Counted from the stretch's first letter, positions 40,001 through 49,238 are shown. The stretch is DNA of 64,000 nt from Setophaga petechia (GCA_024362935.1 JANCRA010000009.1:17677572-17741571); one strand, 5' to 3'. Notes: a model not told the origin generated them from the sequence alone. Numbers and translations are program-made.

Positions 40001-43000
40001 TGTTGCCATAAGTATTTTGATTATTTTCTCCATGCATTGTCCGGTCTTGTATGTCAAAACCAATGTTCCTTGTGCAAAAAAAGCATCACAGCTTCCCTCA
40101 GCCTATCTATTTTGGGAAGGTAGGATTTGGCCTTCTTCCTTAAACTGCAACAACTTCCATGCTCATGGTTGAAGTGTTAGGAAAGAAGAATAGCAGGACA
40201 ATCAATGATTAGTTTAAGTACTCCATTGATTAGGGGAAGGGGGGTTTTGATGCCTTGGAGTGCTCATGGGAGGTATTTGAACTTGTCAGCTGAGGAGAAG
40301 AAACAGGGACTACAGATGAAGTGAAGTGGTAAGTAAAGACAGGCATTATGCAACATCAAAATAACTGGTCTCACTGCAGATTTTTTAGTTCAGCAATATC
40401 AGATGAAGCATTCAAATACCTCTGTTTTGACAGGAAAAGGTAGAGAAAGGGCGGGAAATAATCACTTTAAGCATAATCTAAAGTGCCTCTATCTCAGATG
40501 ATTTTCTTCTGGTTTTGGTGGTTGTGTGTAGCAATATACTTGCCAGCAAGTGCTGTTCTATTGGTACATCCTCTTGTATCTGTGTATCTTATTCCTACTC
40601 CCTCACATGCCCCAGAACAGCTGCTCATGTCTTCTTTTCTTTTTATAAGGATTTTCTTCGCAACATCCCAGGCAGTATTTTATCATCCCAGCTGTGTGAT
40701 AAGTGGGTCTCTGTGCTGGATCAAGGAAATAATGAAGAGAAGATAAAAAGCATCCAAAGGTAGTTATTTATATTCTCTACATTTTTTTCCTATAAATCTA
40801 TATCCCAGAATGCAGAATCACAAATATTCAACTTACATTTTTTTTTTTTTTAACAAGAACAAGAACATCTCTTTGACATTCTCGCTGATTTAATTAGTGG
40901 ACCATATTACCCTGTTTCTGCATTTCCATTATCTTGACTTGTGTATATCTATGGAAAGTGGTCACTAATGTGAAGAATTCTGTTTTTATATGTTTTCAGG
41001 TTACTAGAGCATCTCCCCAGAGCTAATGTTGTTCTCCTGCGTTACATCTTTGGAGTGCTGCATGGGATAGAAATGCGATCTGAAGAGAACCAGATGAATG
41101 CCTTTAATCTAGCTGTCTGCATTGCACCTAGCCTGCTCTGGCCTCCTGTATCCTCCACTCCTGATATAGAAAGTGAATTTATTAAAAAGGTGAGAAACAC
41201 TTTGGTGTAGCAGAAAACCCAACCAACCTTCATCCCATTCAACCAGGCTGTTGGTTGCAAACATGAGGACGCTCAGTACCTCTTCAAATCAGGACTTGTC
41301 CTCTTGTCAGGGCTCCAGAAATATTCATCAGTCCATTCTCATAACCTTCCTGGAAGAAGGGGAGAGACATCATAAAGTAATGCCCAGTGTGTCAGCAAAA
41401 TGCTTCTCTCTTCAAGAGGATCTGTGGTTGTGGTGACCTCAGAACAGGACAGAGTAGAATGGAAAAGATGTTTGCAAGGATGTTTACCAGGACAGTTTAT
41501 CAGGCCCAGGAGACTGAGAGAGTAGTTCCTGGCTGCCTTCATGGATGACAGTTTGCTCCTGTTCCTCATCTGTATGGTGAGCTTGTCCTGGGTTGAGTAA
41601 GAGAAGATCTGACATCTCTCTCCCTTTGCTTTGTTGCAGATTTCTGGTCTGGTACAGTTCCTCATTGAGAATTGCTGCAGGATTTTTGGAGATGAAATTG
41701 CCTCCCTCTTTGGAGAAATACTGATAACATGCAAGAGAGAGAACAGCTCAGGTAATGCAGATTGATGTTTTGATACCATTAAGACAGAGAAACTAAGCCA
41801 GGCAAAAGATTGGTATATTCCATGGAAGAATGAATGCTGTTCCTTCTTCATGGGGTGTTCCCAGATACTGCTGTTCTCTTTCCATTCAGTTGCCCAAAGA
41901 ATTGGTCATAATCACTGATTCAACTTACCATAGACCTGGATCGTGTCACAAAATGGTTTCACGAAGACTCGTGTTCCTATATCGGTCATCCGAACCACTA
42001 CAGTTAAAAAAGAAGGGAGGGGAAACAAAGAAAGTAAAAAAAGAAAAAAATTAGTGAAGGTTTCCTTTCAGATCTATAGTTTTTGCCTCAGCCTGTGTCT
42101 TCCCAAAATATCAGGAGGTCAGTGATCAACAGTGGTCATAATACAGCTGTCACACCATTATGTTATAGTTGAGAGCGTCTGTTCATTATCAAAAGAGAGA
42201 GATCTCCAGAGTTTCAATGGGACATCCAGATTTTGCTGCTAGCACAGAAAATCATGGAACTGATGACTGAAAGTGTTTGGCAAACTAGTTGACAGAGTTT
42301 TCAAGATTATCATTAATGCTATTTTTCTCTCCAACCCTCTGATTTTGACTGGAGTTTTGTGTCTCTCTTTAAAGTATTTCTAAAGCAGCATTTTTGTAAA
42401 ATGAATTTTGTCAAAGGTGGCCTGTACTGAAAGTGGTAATGACAATTGTGTCAGCATGTCTGACTGACTCAGTGTGGCTGTTTCAAACTCCCCAAGCTCT
42501 GCCTCCAGAGAGATTGGGTGAAATTTGGCCTGCCCCCTCCCTGGGAGTGAAGCACATGGGATCGGCTGTGCTGGGATGTGCTGGCAGTGAGAGCTCAGAC
42601 CCACGACAGCAGGGTCAGAGAAACTGAATGAGCTTTCAGGCAGGCACTGAGGCATGGTGACTGACCATGCATGAACTGTGTCTGCTGCAAATGTGAGATA
42701 AGACAGCTTAGCCTAACCCAGAGCAAAAGAAATTTAATGTAATTCCAATTATTGCAGGTGCAGGATAGGGTCCAGGTGTGCACTGCTCAGTGCAAATGAG
42801 GTGGCTGTTTAAGCTGAGCCTAAAACTTCACAGTGTTGCTCTTAAAAATATTGTATTTTCTGGAAGAAGTAGAGGTAAGAAGTATACCCTGTTCTCTTCA
42901 TTTGTCTAAAAGAAGGATATGAAGATTAAATATTGCTTTCAATGTCCAATAATGAAAAGAAAAAATAAGTAAATTACCAATATATGTATACCATATATGT

Positions 43001-44450
43001 ATCTATGTATATAAATTATTGTTTACAACTGGATTAGCTACTATCCATTTAAAAAAACCAAACCAAAGCAAAATCACCACCAAATCCCCCTAACCCTTAT
43101 CTGTTCCATTATCTTGTATTTCTTGACTGAATAGTAGTTCAGTACTCACTTTAGCTTCTCCAGTTCAAAATTAAGGGAGCAGTTTTTAATGAAATTATTA
43201 GTACTTTTGCTTGAAGAATCTTTAAAAGGCAAATGCTCCGGAAAGTAAAGGATACTTGCCAGGAAAAAAAGCAAGGGGGAAAAAAAGAAAGAAGCTGCTT
43301 GTTAAGAGGGTGGTTCAGTTGCTGATGTGTTAACACTTGGTTTGTCCTTGCAGATGTTGCTTCTCTCCATCAGAATGACTCTTCCTATGACAGCCTGGAA
43401 AATGAGGCGAATGATGAAGCTGATTCTTCTTCCAGTGACTGGATTAAAACCTGTGATCAGGATTACAGAAGCAGGGAGTCTGTCTTCACTCTGAGCGACG
43501 GCGATTCGGAGCAGACGGAGGTGGACGAAATCCAAAGCCAAACGAAGCTGAAGCAGTTGGAAATTTCTGATGACGCACATCCGAAGTTTTCCTTGCAAGA
43601 AAACTCAAACAAGTCTCCGTACTCCAGTGGTTTCCCCTCAGCAGCTCCCTCGGGTGCCCCCAAGGCTGTGCGGAGGCAGCGGCGCTCCTCCGAGCCCGCG
43701 GTTGGCCTGCAGGGCTGCGGTTCCGGCCGCGCCGAGGATGCCGGGCCACGTGAGAAGGCCACACGCAAAGCCAGCTGTGACGTGGTCCTGCCTCACGGAG
43801 ATGAGGAGTGTCTCTGCCAGCGCCGGTCGCTGCAGGTGGAGAGGCAAAAGCTCAGCAATCAGAGCTTGCTTGTAGGGATTGATGGTGGCAGAAGTGACAA
43901 CACAAACAAAAACATTGAAAGGAAAGACCTGTCTCATTTTCTCCTGCCTCCAATGCCAGAGGGATTAAATACTTGCTCAGGATTTAGCTCTTTTAGCCAG
44001 TCTTCTTCTGGGACATCTCCATCTGTGTCATCAATTTGCTCCCTGGACAGTGCTTTCTCCCAGTTTTCAGACCAGGCTCTGTTTACCTTCAGTGAAACCT
44101 CCTCCCCTTTCGACAGCACTTTCCAGTTGCTAAAGAAACACGAGGACGCTGCTGCTGCTGCTGTGGCTGATGACTGTTTCCTCCCATCCACCACAGTGCC
44201 ACAATCTCCACAACCTACTGACACTGGGGCCGAGAGGGGCTTGGTGGGGCCCAGCAGCAGGTCAGCACCCCTGAAACCTACTGATGGAGGCGATGGTTGT
44301 TGCATTAAGCCTGACCTTCAGCCATTGCCTCTGAAAGTCACTGGGAGAGATGGACTTCATGAGCAGAGAGGTGGTCTAGAAAAGCATTACAGCAATCCAA
44401 AGTTTGAAGAGACTGACCAAAGCTTTTTGCAGAGGAATTTTAATGCTTAA
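15881..44450 (+). CDS. ARHGAP20: Rho GTPase-activating protein 20 (5'-partial, 13 exons)
   Basis: Thirteen coding exons join at 15881-16051, 21096-21245, 23075-23116, 24006-24090, 26682-26759, 30206-30272, 32191-32373, 36396-36574, 39494-39655, 40650-40759, 41000-41189, 41640-41751 and 43354-44450. All junctions are GT-AG and the phases agree throughout, giving 874 residues plus TAA. Domain order is PH-like (about 1-121, numbered within this fragment), Ras-association (about 122-240), RhoGAP (about 285-490) and a serine-rich tail. This order and the exon wording match vertebrate ARHGAP20 as I remember it. The family protein is a cytosolic GAP for RhoA stimulated by Rap1-GTP through the RA domain, linked to neurite outgrowth. 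The arginine finger (GIFRRSG) and the NLAV asparagine are present, so the GAP domain looks catalytically competent. The N-terminal exon(s) and start codon were not found. TAGAP is a relative but lacks the PH and RA domains. The C-terminal tail is shorter than in mammals. Confidence 0.94.
16052..23074 (+). other. ARHGAP20 introns (16052-21095 and 21246-23074)
   Basis: The region is AT-rich intronic DNA. I see no additional exon, RNA gene or recognisable transposon. Open frames here are short and lack supporting splice context. Confidence 0.8.
21096..21245 (+). CDS. ARHGAP20: ARHGAP20 exon: PH-like domain, middle
   Basis: The acceptor is CACCTGCAG|G and the donor TTCAG|GTAAGA. With the phase carried from the previous exon it reads SHSHFKLKCQARLCEMWTAF and then SFVLGWPTTNCVANF, which aligns with the human MWTASC and FVLGWPTVNFVATF region. 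The open frame contains no usable ATG near its start, so only splice phase and similarity reveal it. The basic segment FKLKCQARL replaces the lysine-rich FKIKNKIKL of mammals. Confidence 0.88.
23075..23116 (+). CDS. ARHGAP20: ARHGAP20 exon: PH-like domain C-terminal helix (42-bp microexon)
   Basis: The acceptor TTCTTTCAG|G and donor CAAAG|GTACTT enclose only 42 bases. The peptide SAEQKETWLSVLQ holds the invariant tryptophan of the PH C-terminal helix and matches the human PEQKDKWLSLLQR. The phases (one base carried in, two carried out) fit both neighbours. The exon is too short to be seen by open-frame scanning. Confidence 0.9.
24006..24090 (+). CDS. ARHGAP20: ARHGAP20 exon: start of Ras-association domain
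   Basis: The acceptor is TTTTGTCAG and the donor CATAC|GTAAGT. It reads RIREEKEKDNPKSIRLTIIA then KDVGTCAY, the linker from the PH domain and the first beta strand of the RA domain (human EKEKDYPKSIPLKIFAKDIG). It ends in phase 0, at the first beta turn of the RA fold. The basic KSIRLTIIAK strand is the type that contacts the small GTPase in RA folds. Confidence 0.92.
24711..24773 (+). other. Candidate in-frame cassette exon (63 bp) within RA domain
   Basis: A pyrimidine-rich stretch ending TTTATTTCAAG precedes 63 bases without a stop, followed by the near-consensus donor ACT|GTAAGT. The flanking exons end and start in phase 0, so inclusion would insert 21 residues (LRILRSMDKGNKKFSQKLDF plus T) between CAY and SKT without a frameshift. 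The site is a turn between the first two RA beta strands. The human canonical protein, as I recall it, lacks an insertion here. It could equally be a chance pseudo-exon. Confidence 0.3.
26682..26759 (+). CDS. ARHGAP20: ARHGAP20 exon: Ras-association domain
   Basis: The acceptor is CTGTTCACAG and the donor TTAAT|GTAAGT, with phase 0 at both ends. The 26 codons read SKTLNVTNVDTANDVILMAL then QQLGIN. The hydrophobic-strand, DTAxxVI and helix pattern is characteristic of RA and ubiquitin-like folds, and aligns with the human SKTITVMNSDTANEVINMSL. Phase 0 on both sides makes it a symmetric exon. Confidence 0.93.
30206..30272 (+). CDS. ARHGAP20: ARHGAP20 exon: Ras-association domain
   Basis: The acceptor is GGTTTTAAAG|G and the donor CTTATTG|GTAAGT. 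It reads GSEKDYKLWVISGREHAPYP then LI, ending one base into the next codon. The human equivalent is GSERDYQLWVNSGKEEAPYP. The YxLW motif followed by the SGxExxPYPLI segment marks the central strand of the RA domain. Confidence 0.93.
32191..32373 (+). CDS. ARHGAP20: ARHGAP20 exon: end of RA domain and linker
   Basis: The acceptor is TTTGAACAG|G and the donor CTGAACG|GTACGT. The peptide begins HEYPFGITMSHIRD and continues to FLPEQLPQELQCQFVLKPS, matching human HEYPYGIKMSHLRD and FLMEQLPREMQCQFILKPS. A short segment in between (MPHGSKHCACPRQLQG) is cysteine-containing and differs from mammals. The CQFVLKP strand closes the RA domain. The exon is GC-rich compared with its introns. Confidence 0.93.
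36396..36574 (+). CDS. ARHGAP20: ARHGAP20 exon: basic linker and start of RhoGAP domain
   Basis: The acceptor is TTTCCCCAG and the donor CTCTTG|GTGAGT. It begins DLSQKSFKRKRSIINWAFWR, a basic and aromatic motif shared almost unchanged with human ARHGAP20. It then runs through a serine-rich spacer to KLFGLLLTTICEDDNLPKPL, the first helix region of the RhoGAP fold. The KRKRSIINW segment precedes the GAP domain and also resembles the start of TAGAP, its relative. Confidence 0.94.
39494..39655 (+). CDS. ARHGAP20: ARHGAP20 exon: RhoGAP catalytic arginine finger
   Basis: The acceptor is TTTTTTTAG and the donor TTTAAG|GTATGT, with phase 0 at both ends and 54 codons. It carries GPSTKGIFRRSGSAKTFKEL. 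The first arginine after GIF (codon 39545-39547) corresponds to the catalytic arginine finger of RhoGAPs such as Arg85 of p50RhoGAP. The exon ends with LFK, whose lysine starts the second conserved motif completed in the next exon. The finger is intact, so GAP activity is expected. Confidence 0.95.
40650..40759 (+). CDS. ARHGAP20: ARHGAP20 exon: RhoGAP domain, LKDFLR motif
   Basis: The acceptor is TTTTATAAG and the donor CAAAG|GTAGTT, a weaker donor than the others. It reads DFLRNIPGSILSSQLCDKWV and onward to NNEEKIKSIQ. With the LFK of the previous exon this completes the K-x-FLR motif, whose lysine and arginine contact the GTPase in RhoGAP structures. Human ARHGAP20 has DFLRNIPGSIFSSDLYDHWV at this position, as I recall it. 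Confidence 0.94.
41000..41189 (+). CDS. ARHGAP20: ARHGAP20 exon: RhoGAP domain, NLAV motif
   Basis: The acceptor is ATGTTTTCAG and the donor AAAAAG|GTGAGA. It contains LPRANVVLLRYIFGVLHGIE and NAFNLAVCIAPSLLWPP. The NLAV asparagine (equivalent to Asn194 of p50RhoGAP) and valine are conserved. The usual GPNLL is APSLL here, as in mammalian ARHGAP20 (APSIL), so this is a family feature rather than damage. Confidence 0.95.
41640..41751 (+). CDS. ARHGAP20: ARHGAP20 exon: last helix of RhoGAP domain
   Basis: The acceptor is CTTTGTTGCAG and the donor AGCTCAG|GTAATG. It reads ISGLVQFLIENCCRIFGDEI then ASLFGEILITCKRENSS. The VQFLIENCxxIFGDEI helix ends the RhoGAP fold and matches human LIQFLIENCLRIFGEEI. 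One base of the next codon is carried over and completes GAT (Asp) with the last exon. Confidence 0.94.
43354..44450 (+). CDS. ARHGAP20: ARHGAP20 last coding exon: serine-rich C-terminal tail
   Basis: The acceptor is TTGTCCTTGCAG and the stop is TAA at 44448-44450. The tail begins LHQNDSSYDSLENEANDEAD, a block shared with ARHGAP20 and TAGAP. It then has RRQRRSSEP, KASCDVVL, RQKLSNQSLLVGI and GTSPSVSSICSLDSAFSQFS, each recognisable in mammalian ARHGAP20. Only one copy of the RRxSEP...SCD...NQSL motif is seen, where I recall two in human, and nothing resembling the human WLRNGVASLKNWSLKKKAK block follows. A GC- and CpG-rich segment (43640-43790) encodes a glycine- and alanine-rich replacement. 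A GCT run at 44148-44162 encodes five alanines. No frameshift or internal stop is visible. Confidence 0.93.
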
Positions 44451-44456
44451 AATAAA
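44451..44456 (+). promoter_or_regulatory. AATAAA polyadenylation signal directly after the stop codon
   Basis: The hexamer starts on the base after TAA (44448-44450). If used, it would give a 3' UTR of only some 15-35 bases. Whether it is functional cannot be told without transcript ends. Confidence 0.4.
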
Positions 44457-45177
44457 CACCATAAAGAAAATGCCTTTGGTGTTGATGTGTGTTCATTTTA
44501 AGTTTAACATCCAGATTGTTCAAATTGAATTGAGCAGTCCCCGGACTCAATTAAAAAAGGTTTTCTTTTTTTAGGAAACTGAGCAATGTTCCAATATGAA
44601 GCTTTGCAGGAACATTGCAGGAATAATAAAAATTGCTGAAAAGCAAGCAAACAGAAATCTCCTGAAAATCTGGAAGGGACCCAGGAGGTAACTAAGGCCA
44701 GTGTCCTGTTCCCTGACCCTGCGAGGGCAGCGGGCTGCCTGCTGGGCCTCTGTCCTTGAGCACTCGAGTGTTGAGCCTTGCAGATGTGAGTCCCAGTCCT
44801 TTGTGCTTTTGATGTAGTGTGCAAAGTCAGCATAGCTTCCATAACTGTGGTACTATACTACTGTTCTGAAACTGATAAATATGACCTTCATTGTCCTCCA
44901 AGGAGTAAGTGTGTTGTTTTCTCTATGTTTATACAGTATGTTCAATAGGTGTAGTTATTTCTTTCATGCTGCAAAAGAAAGAAAAAGTAAGCCCAAAAAT
45001 ATGTAAAGGGAAATGCTGAATCTTGTAACTAACACCCTGCAACTCTATGTTTCATTTATTGTGCTTTGTTGGCTGTTCTGTTCATGTTTAAGTTGTGAAT
45101 AGTTTCTTAACATTGCTGTAAATGGCATTATGTATTATTGCAAGCAGAACACATGTAATTTTATTATGCAACCTCTA

Positions 45178-46060
45178 AAACATAAAACCACAGAATGGAT
45201 TGGGTTGGAAAGGACCTTAAAGATCATCCAGTTCCAACCTCCTGCCATAGAGATGGAGATACCTCCCCCTAGACTGGGTTGCTCAGAGGCCCATCCAACC
45301 CAGCCTTGAATACTTCCAGGGATGGGGCATCCATAATTTCTTGGGGCAACCTGTTCTAGTGCTTCACCGCTCTCTTGAGTAGAATTTCTTCCTAATCTAA
45401 TCCTGCTCTCTTTTAGTTTAAAACATTGCCCCTTGTCCTGCTGCTATCTGCCCACATAAAAAGCCACCTCCCTTCTGTTTATAAGCCCCCTTAAGGTAGT
45501 GGAAGGCCTAAGTGAGGTCTTCCCGAAGCCTACATTTCCTCACAGAGGAGATTTTCCATTTCTCTAATGTTCTTTATGGTCCTTCTCTGTACCAACTCCA
45601 GCAGGTCCCTGTCCTCCCTGTGCTGGTGCCCCAGAGCTGATGCAGCCCTGCAGGTGGGCTCTGAGCAGAGCAGAGGGGCAGAATCCCCTCCCTGGCCCTG
45701 CTGCCCACCACTGGATGCAGCCCAGGACACATTTGGCTCTCTGGGCTGTGGGAGCACACTGACAGCTCATGGCCAGCCTCTCACCCACCAGCACCTGCAA
45801 ATCCTTCTCAGCAGGGCTGCTCTCAGTGAGTTCCTCTCCCAGTCTGGGCTTGTCCTGACCCAGGGCAACGTGCAGCACCTTGCACTTAAGACTTGTTGAA
45901 CCTCCTGAGGTTCTCATGGACCCACTTCTCAAGTTTGTCCAGGTCCCTCTGGGTGACATCCCGTCCTTCTGTTGTGTCAGCTGCACCTCTCAGCATCTGT
46001 CACCACCTACCAACCTGCCGAGGGTGCGCTTGGTCTCACTGTCTGTGTCCTACATCATAT
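45178..46060 (-). mobile_element. CR1 LINE 3' end, antisense within the ARHGAP20 3' UTR
   Basis: The + strand begins CACAGAATGGATTGGGTTGG, continues with GGGATGGGGCATCCATAATT and TTTCTTCCTAATCTAATCC, and ends near CCTGCCGAGGGTGCGCTTGG. This is a classical reverse-complement CR1 with the end of the reverse transcriptase. Reverse-strand pieces such as LLRAHLQGCISSGAP fit the ORF2 C terminus. Several indels make it inactive. Confidence 0.9.
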
Positions 46061-46247
46061 AATATATTGGAGTAATGCATTCTCTAAATGCTTTGAGTTT
46101 GTATAATATATCCTGTTAAATTTTGCTATTATATATGTTCTGAAAAAAATGTGTATTTTTGTACTTGCAAAAAACTGCTGCTAATTTTACAAGTTCTGTT
46201 TTGTTGTTACGGCACTGGTATTGATGTGTATGCATTCAATGCTATAT

Positions 46248-46253
46248 ATTAAA
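46248..46253 (+). promoter_or_regulatory. Distal ATTAAA polyadenylation signal (candidate)
   Basis: ATTAAA lies in a T- and A-rich stretch, followed by GTTATGTC and T-rich sequence as expected downstream of a cleavage site. It is a candidate for the long 3' UTR end. Confidence 0.35.
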
Positions 46254-47385
46254 TATTATTTGTTATGTCATAAATTCAGTTTATATTCCGTGGATTTTTT
46301 TTATGTCAGTTCTACAAGCTATTGCTGAAGCAGAATTCCCAATGATAGCACTGCAAATCTTGTGTGAGAAAGGACTGAAGCATTTTTCTTCCACTTTGGG
46401 TAGCATCATTCCCACTGCATGTCATCATCCTGTTGATTTTTGTAAATTCTAGTAATTCTCAAGCAGGAATTCCTACTCTTTCTCTTCATCTAGTGGTAGG
46501 AGGATGTTTTCATCTAATGGGATTCAGTCAACATTATAGAGGTGAAGAGAGATCTCATAGGATAATACCTATTAGGATTGGGAGCAAGGAAAGGAGGGGA
46601 GTAAACCAATGAATGAGAGCAAGATTTATTCTTTAATATTAGCAGGTTCTTTTTCATATTCGTCTGTTTTAATGAAAACAGTAGTATGCAGAATCTGATC
46701 TGTAACAGTCACCTTCCAAAGGAAAAATAGTTTGTATGCATTTTGAGACCTGTCATCTAACAGCCCTACATATACACCTCCTTCAAAACAAACAAAGACT
46801 GATTGATGTGATGCTATTTTGAAATAAAACAGCTACTCTGCATTTCCATTTCTTTTCAAAACAGCAAAAACCATATTGTCGTGCTGCCAAGATTACATCA
46901 AGTAGCACATACTGATTCATTGCATCAATAATAAAGCTTTAGAAGATCTAGTCTCTTCAACATAAATTTTCTGTCCTGCAAATGGTATCTTCCTACGAGT
47001 CATTTATCCCTGCTGTCTGAAGAAAGAGTATATCAAAGTATGCTTCTATGTAAAGTGAGTTATGTGTCTCCTTTTGAGCTGTAGCTAATGCTGGAGTGAT
47101 TTCAGCTTTAAATGTATGGCAGACAAGCTGGATGTAGACCCAGCACAATTTGAAATGCACTCCTGTCTTAAAAGACATATGCCCTGCTGCTGCATGAGGC
47201 GTGTTCTGTGACAATCACAAAAAGAGCACTAACGGGGAAAAGCACTGTCTGCAACACCTCTGGGCTGCGAGCACACAGTGAAGGAATTAAATGCTGCTCG
47301 GACCCAAAATGGATCGTACCGAACCTTTTTAGAGTGTCAGATGCAGCTCTGAGCACTGCAGTAAGCATCCTCTGGCTCTGCTGTG

Positions 47386-47575
47386 GGTCTCCTCCAAGGG
47401 CTGCAGGGGGATCTGTGCATCCCCATGGGTCTCCATGGGCTGCAGGGGCACAGCTGTCTCCCCATGGTCTGCTCCAGGGGCTGCAGAGGGATCTGTGCAT
47501 CCCGATGGATCTCCATGGGCTGCAGGGGCACAGCTGCCTCCCCATGGTCTGCTCCAAGGGCTGCAGGGGAATCAC
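47386..47575. repeat. 80-bp minisatellite, about 2.4 copies
   Basis: GGTCTSCTCCARGGGCTGCA starts at 47386, 47466 and 47546, exactly 80 bases apart. The third copy is truncated. Each unit splits into two related halves of about 41 and 39 bp sharing GGGCTGCAG and a CCCCAT-like end. Confidence 0.9.
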
Positions 47576-47810
47576 AGCTCTGGTATCTGGAGCACCTCCT
47601 GCCCTTCCTCTGCATCGAGCTGGGTGTCTGCAGAGCCATCCCTTTCACATATTCTCCCTCCTCTCTCCGGCTGCCATTGTGCATTTTTTGGCCTTTCTTT
47701 AACTCTGTTATTCCAGCTGCTGGGCTCAGCCATGACGAGCAGTGGGACCATCTTGGAGTGGGCTGGCATTGGCTCTGTTGGATACAGGGAAGCTTCTGAC
47801 AGCATCTCCC

Positions 47811-47849
47811 ACACAGACACACACACACACAGACACACACACACACACA
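47811..47849. repeat. (CA)n microsatellite
   Basis: About 19 AC units with two CAGA interruptions, followed by a C-rich run. Confidence 0.95.
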
Positions 47850-48434
47850 TCCCCCCCACCCCCCCGTTCTACTGTAGCCCCCCAGTACCAAAACCCTGCC
47901 ATGTACATCCGATACGTTCTGTGAGAAGGTGGTGGGCTAGAGGTGGCCCCAAGCACTGAGCCCCTCTCCTGCCCTGGCTCCAGCTGAGTGTCCCCCACAC
48001 ATCCTGCTCACTGTGGGTCACCTGTCTCCATAAACTCCATGTAAGCTTGTCTCCATAAACTAGAGTTGCTGCTTTGGAGAAGCTGTTCAAGTTTTTGTGA
48101 CAAATGGTAGGTGAGATATTTCCCAAATGCTTACTTTTTTGGTGAAGTACCAAAACATCACAGAGAAAACATAAAATAAAAAGATGACTGAGTTAGGGAA
48201 GAAACAGTGGCTGTGACTTCTCATTTACTGCTGTCAAAGACAAAAAAGGAAACAAACTGACAAATTACCTCACTACTTGGACTTTCTGTCCCACAGGGGT
48301 TAATGTTCTCATTGTTAATGAGCATCCTGCCTCTGTTTCACAAGTGCTAGCCATCATTCCTTTCAGGTAATTTCAGAGATTACTATAATGTAAATTTCGA
48401 GCAATTTGTTCTCAGCCTGCTTTGAAGCTTTTTG

Positions 48435-48480
48435 AGGGTTTTTTTTTTGGTTTGGTGGTTTTTTGGGGTTTTTTTGTGGG
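48435..48480 (+). repeat. T/G-rich low-complexity run
   Basis: T runs are separated by GG, GG, GG, GGGG and GGG. Four or more G runs make a weak G-quadruplex conceivable. Confidence 0.6.
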
Positions 48481-49238
48481 CTCTTCCATTCTTCTTCATC
48501 AATCTCATAAATTATATTGCTTCATCCCTGCAAGTTTTATCTCTCTAGCATAGCCCAATTCAGGAAGCAGGAAGACATGTACCATCTAATCCTCACCTAA
48601 ACAAGTTTGTAGAGTTGCAGCAAAATGGATTATAGAACCAGGAAATGAAGCATGACCTTTAAACTGAAGGTGTCTCTCTATCCAAAACTCCAAATCACTG
48701 GATTCCTGTTAATAGCTGCTGTTTCATGCCCATTTTTGTTCTGGGGACATATGTGGTCCCAGGATCTGGTAGCTGACATCTCATTTCCAGTTCTGCTCAC
48801 GATCTACTCTACGATATTTGGCAAATTTGTTTGCCTCCTCTGCTGCCTGTTTTGCACCATTTGTCTTTTCTCTGAGTATCCTGGTGTGCTGGGTCACAGT
48901 GGTGGTTGGTGTTTCCTCCCATCCTAAACATAGCTGTCCACCCATGCACAAGCAGGCCGGGGGCCTGGGAGGTGGCTGCTGCCTTTGGGGACCACATGCA
49001 GAAATGCAATCACAAATATGCACACGGTGAGGCTGCCATGACCCATGCAAACCAATTTGTTTCATGTCTTCCAGATGAGCCTGTGCATCTACAAAACATC
49101 CCAAACAATCTCACTGAGTTGGGCCTGTCAACTTCCTCTCATTTTTATACATAGAAACGCTGGGAAATGGGGGAGTTCTGGCTGCAAGGGGCCTTGGGAG
49201 ATGCCTGGTTCAACCTCTTGCTTGCACATCTATGTATA

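Larger units (their letters stand above)
36575..43353 (+). other. ARHGAP20 introns (36575-39493, 39656-40649, 40760-40999, 41190-41639, 41752-43353)
   Basis: These are the introns separating the RhoGAP exons and the tail exon. A T-tract lies at about 40840-40852 and an AT-rich ATGTAT-type stretch at 42980-43020. Nothing else is recognised. Confidence 0.75.
44451..46270 (+). other. ARHGAP20: Likely ARHGAP20 3' UTR
   Basis: AT-rich, UTR-like sequence follows the stop codon. An AATAAA lies at 44451-44456, another at 44625-44630 and an ATTAAA at 46248-46253. The composition on both sides of the inserted CR1 (45178-46060) is similar, suggesting one long UTR split by the repeat. The end at about 46270 is inferred from the distal signal only. 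Confidence 0.45.
46271..49238. other. Intergenic, no gene recognised
   Basis: Holds a minisatellite (47386-47575), a CA repeat (47811-47849) and a T/G-rich run (48435-48480). Apparent 130-180-codon frames coincide with the repeats. Confidence 0.65.

Noticed and set aside
47337..47959. Open frames of 130-184 codons in several frames on both strands
   Set aside because: They coincide with the 80-bp minisatellite and the CA repeat, overlap one another and show only repeat-derived residues (for example long Cys-Val runs).
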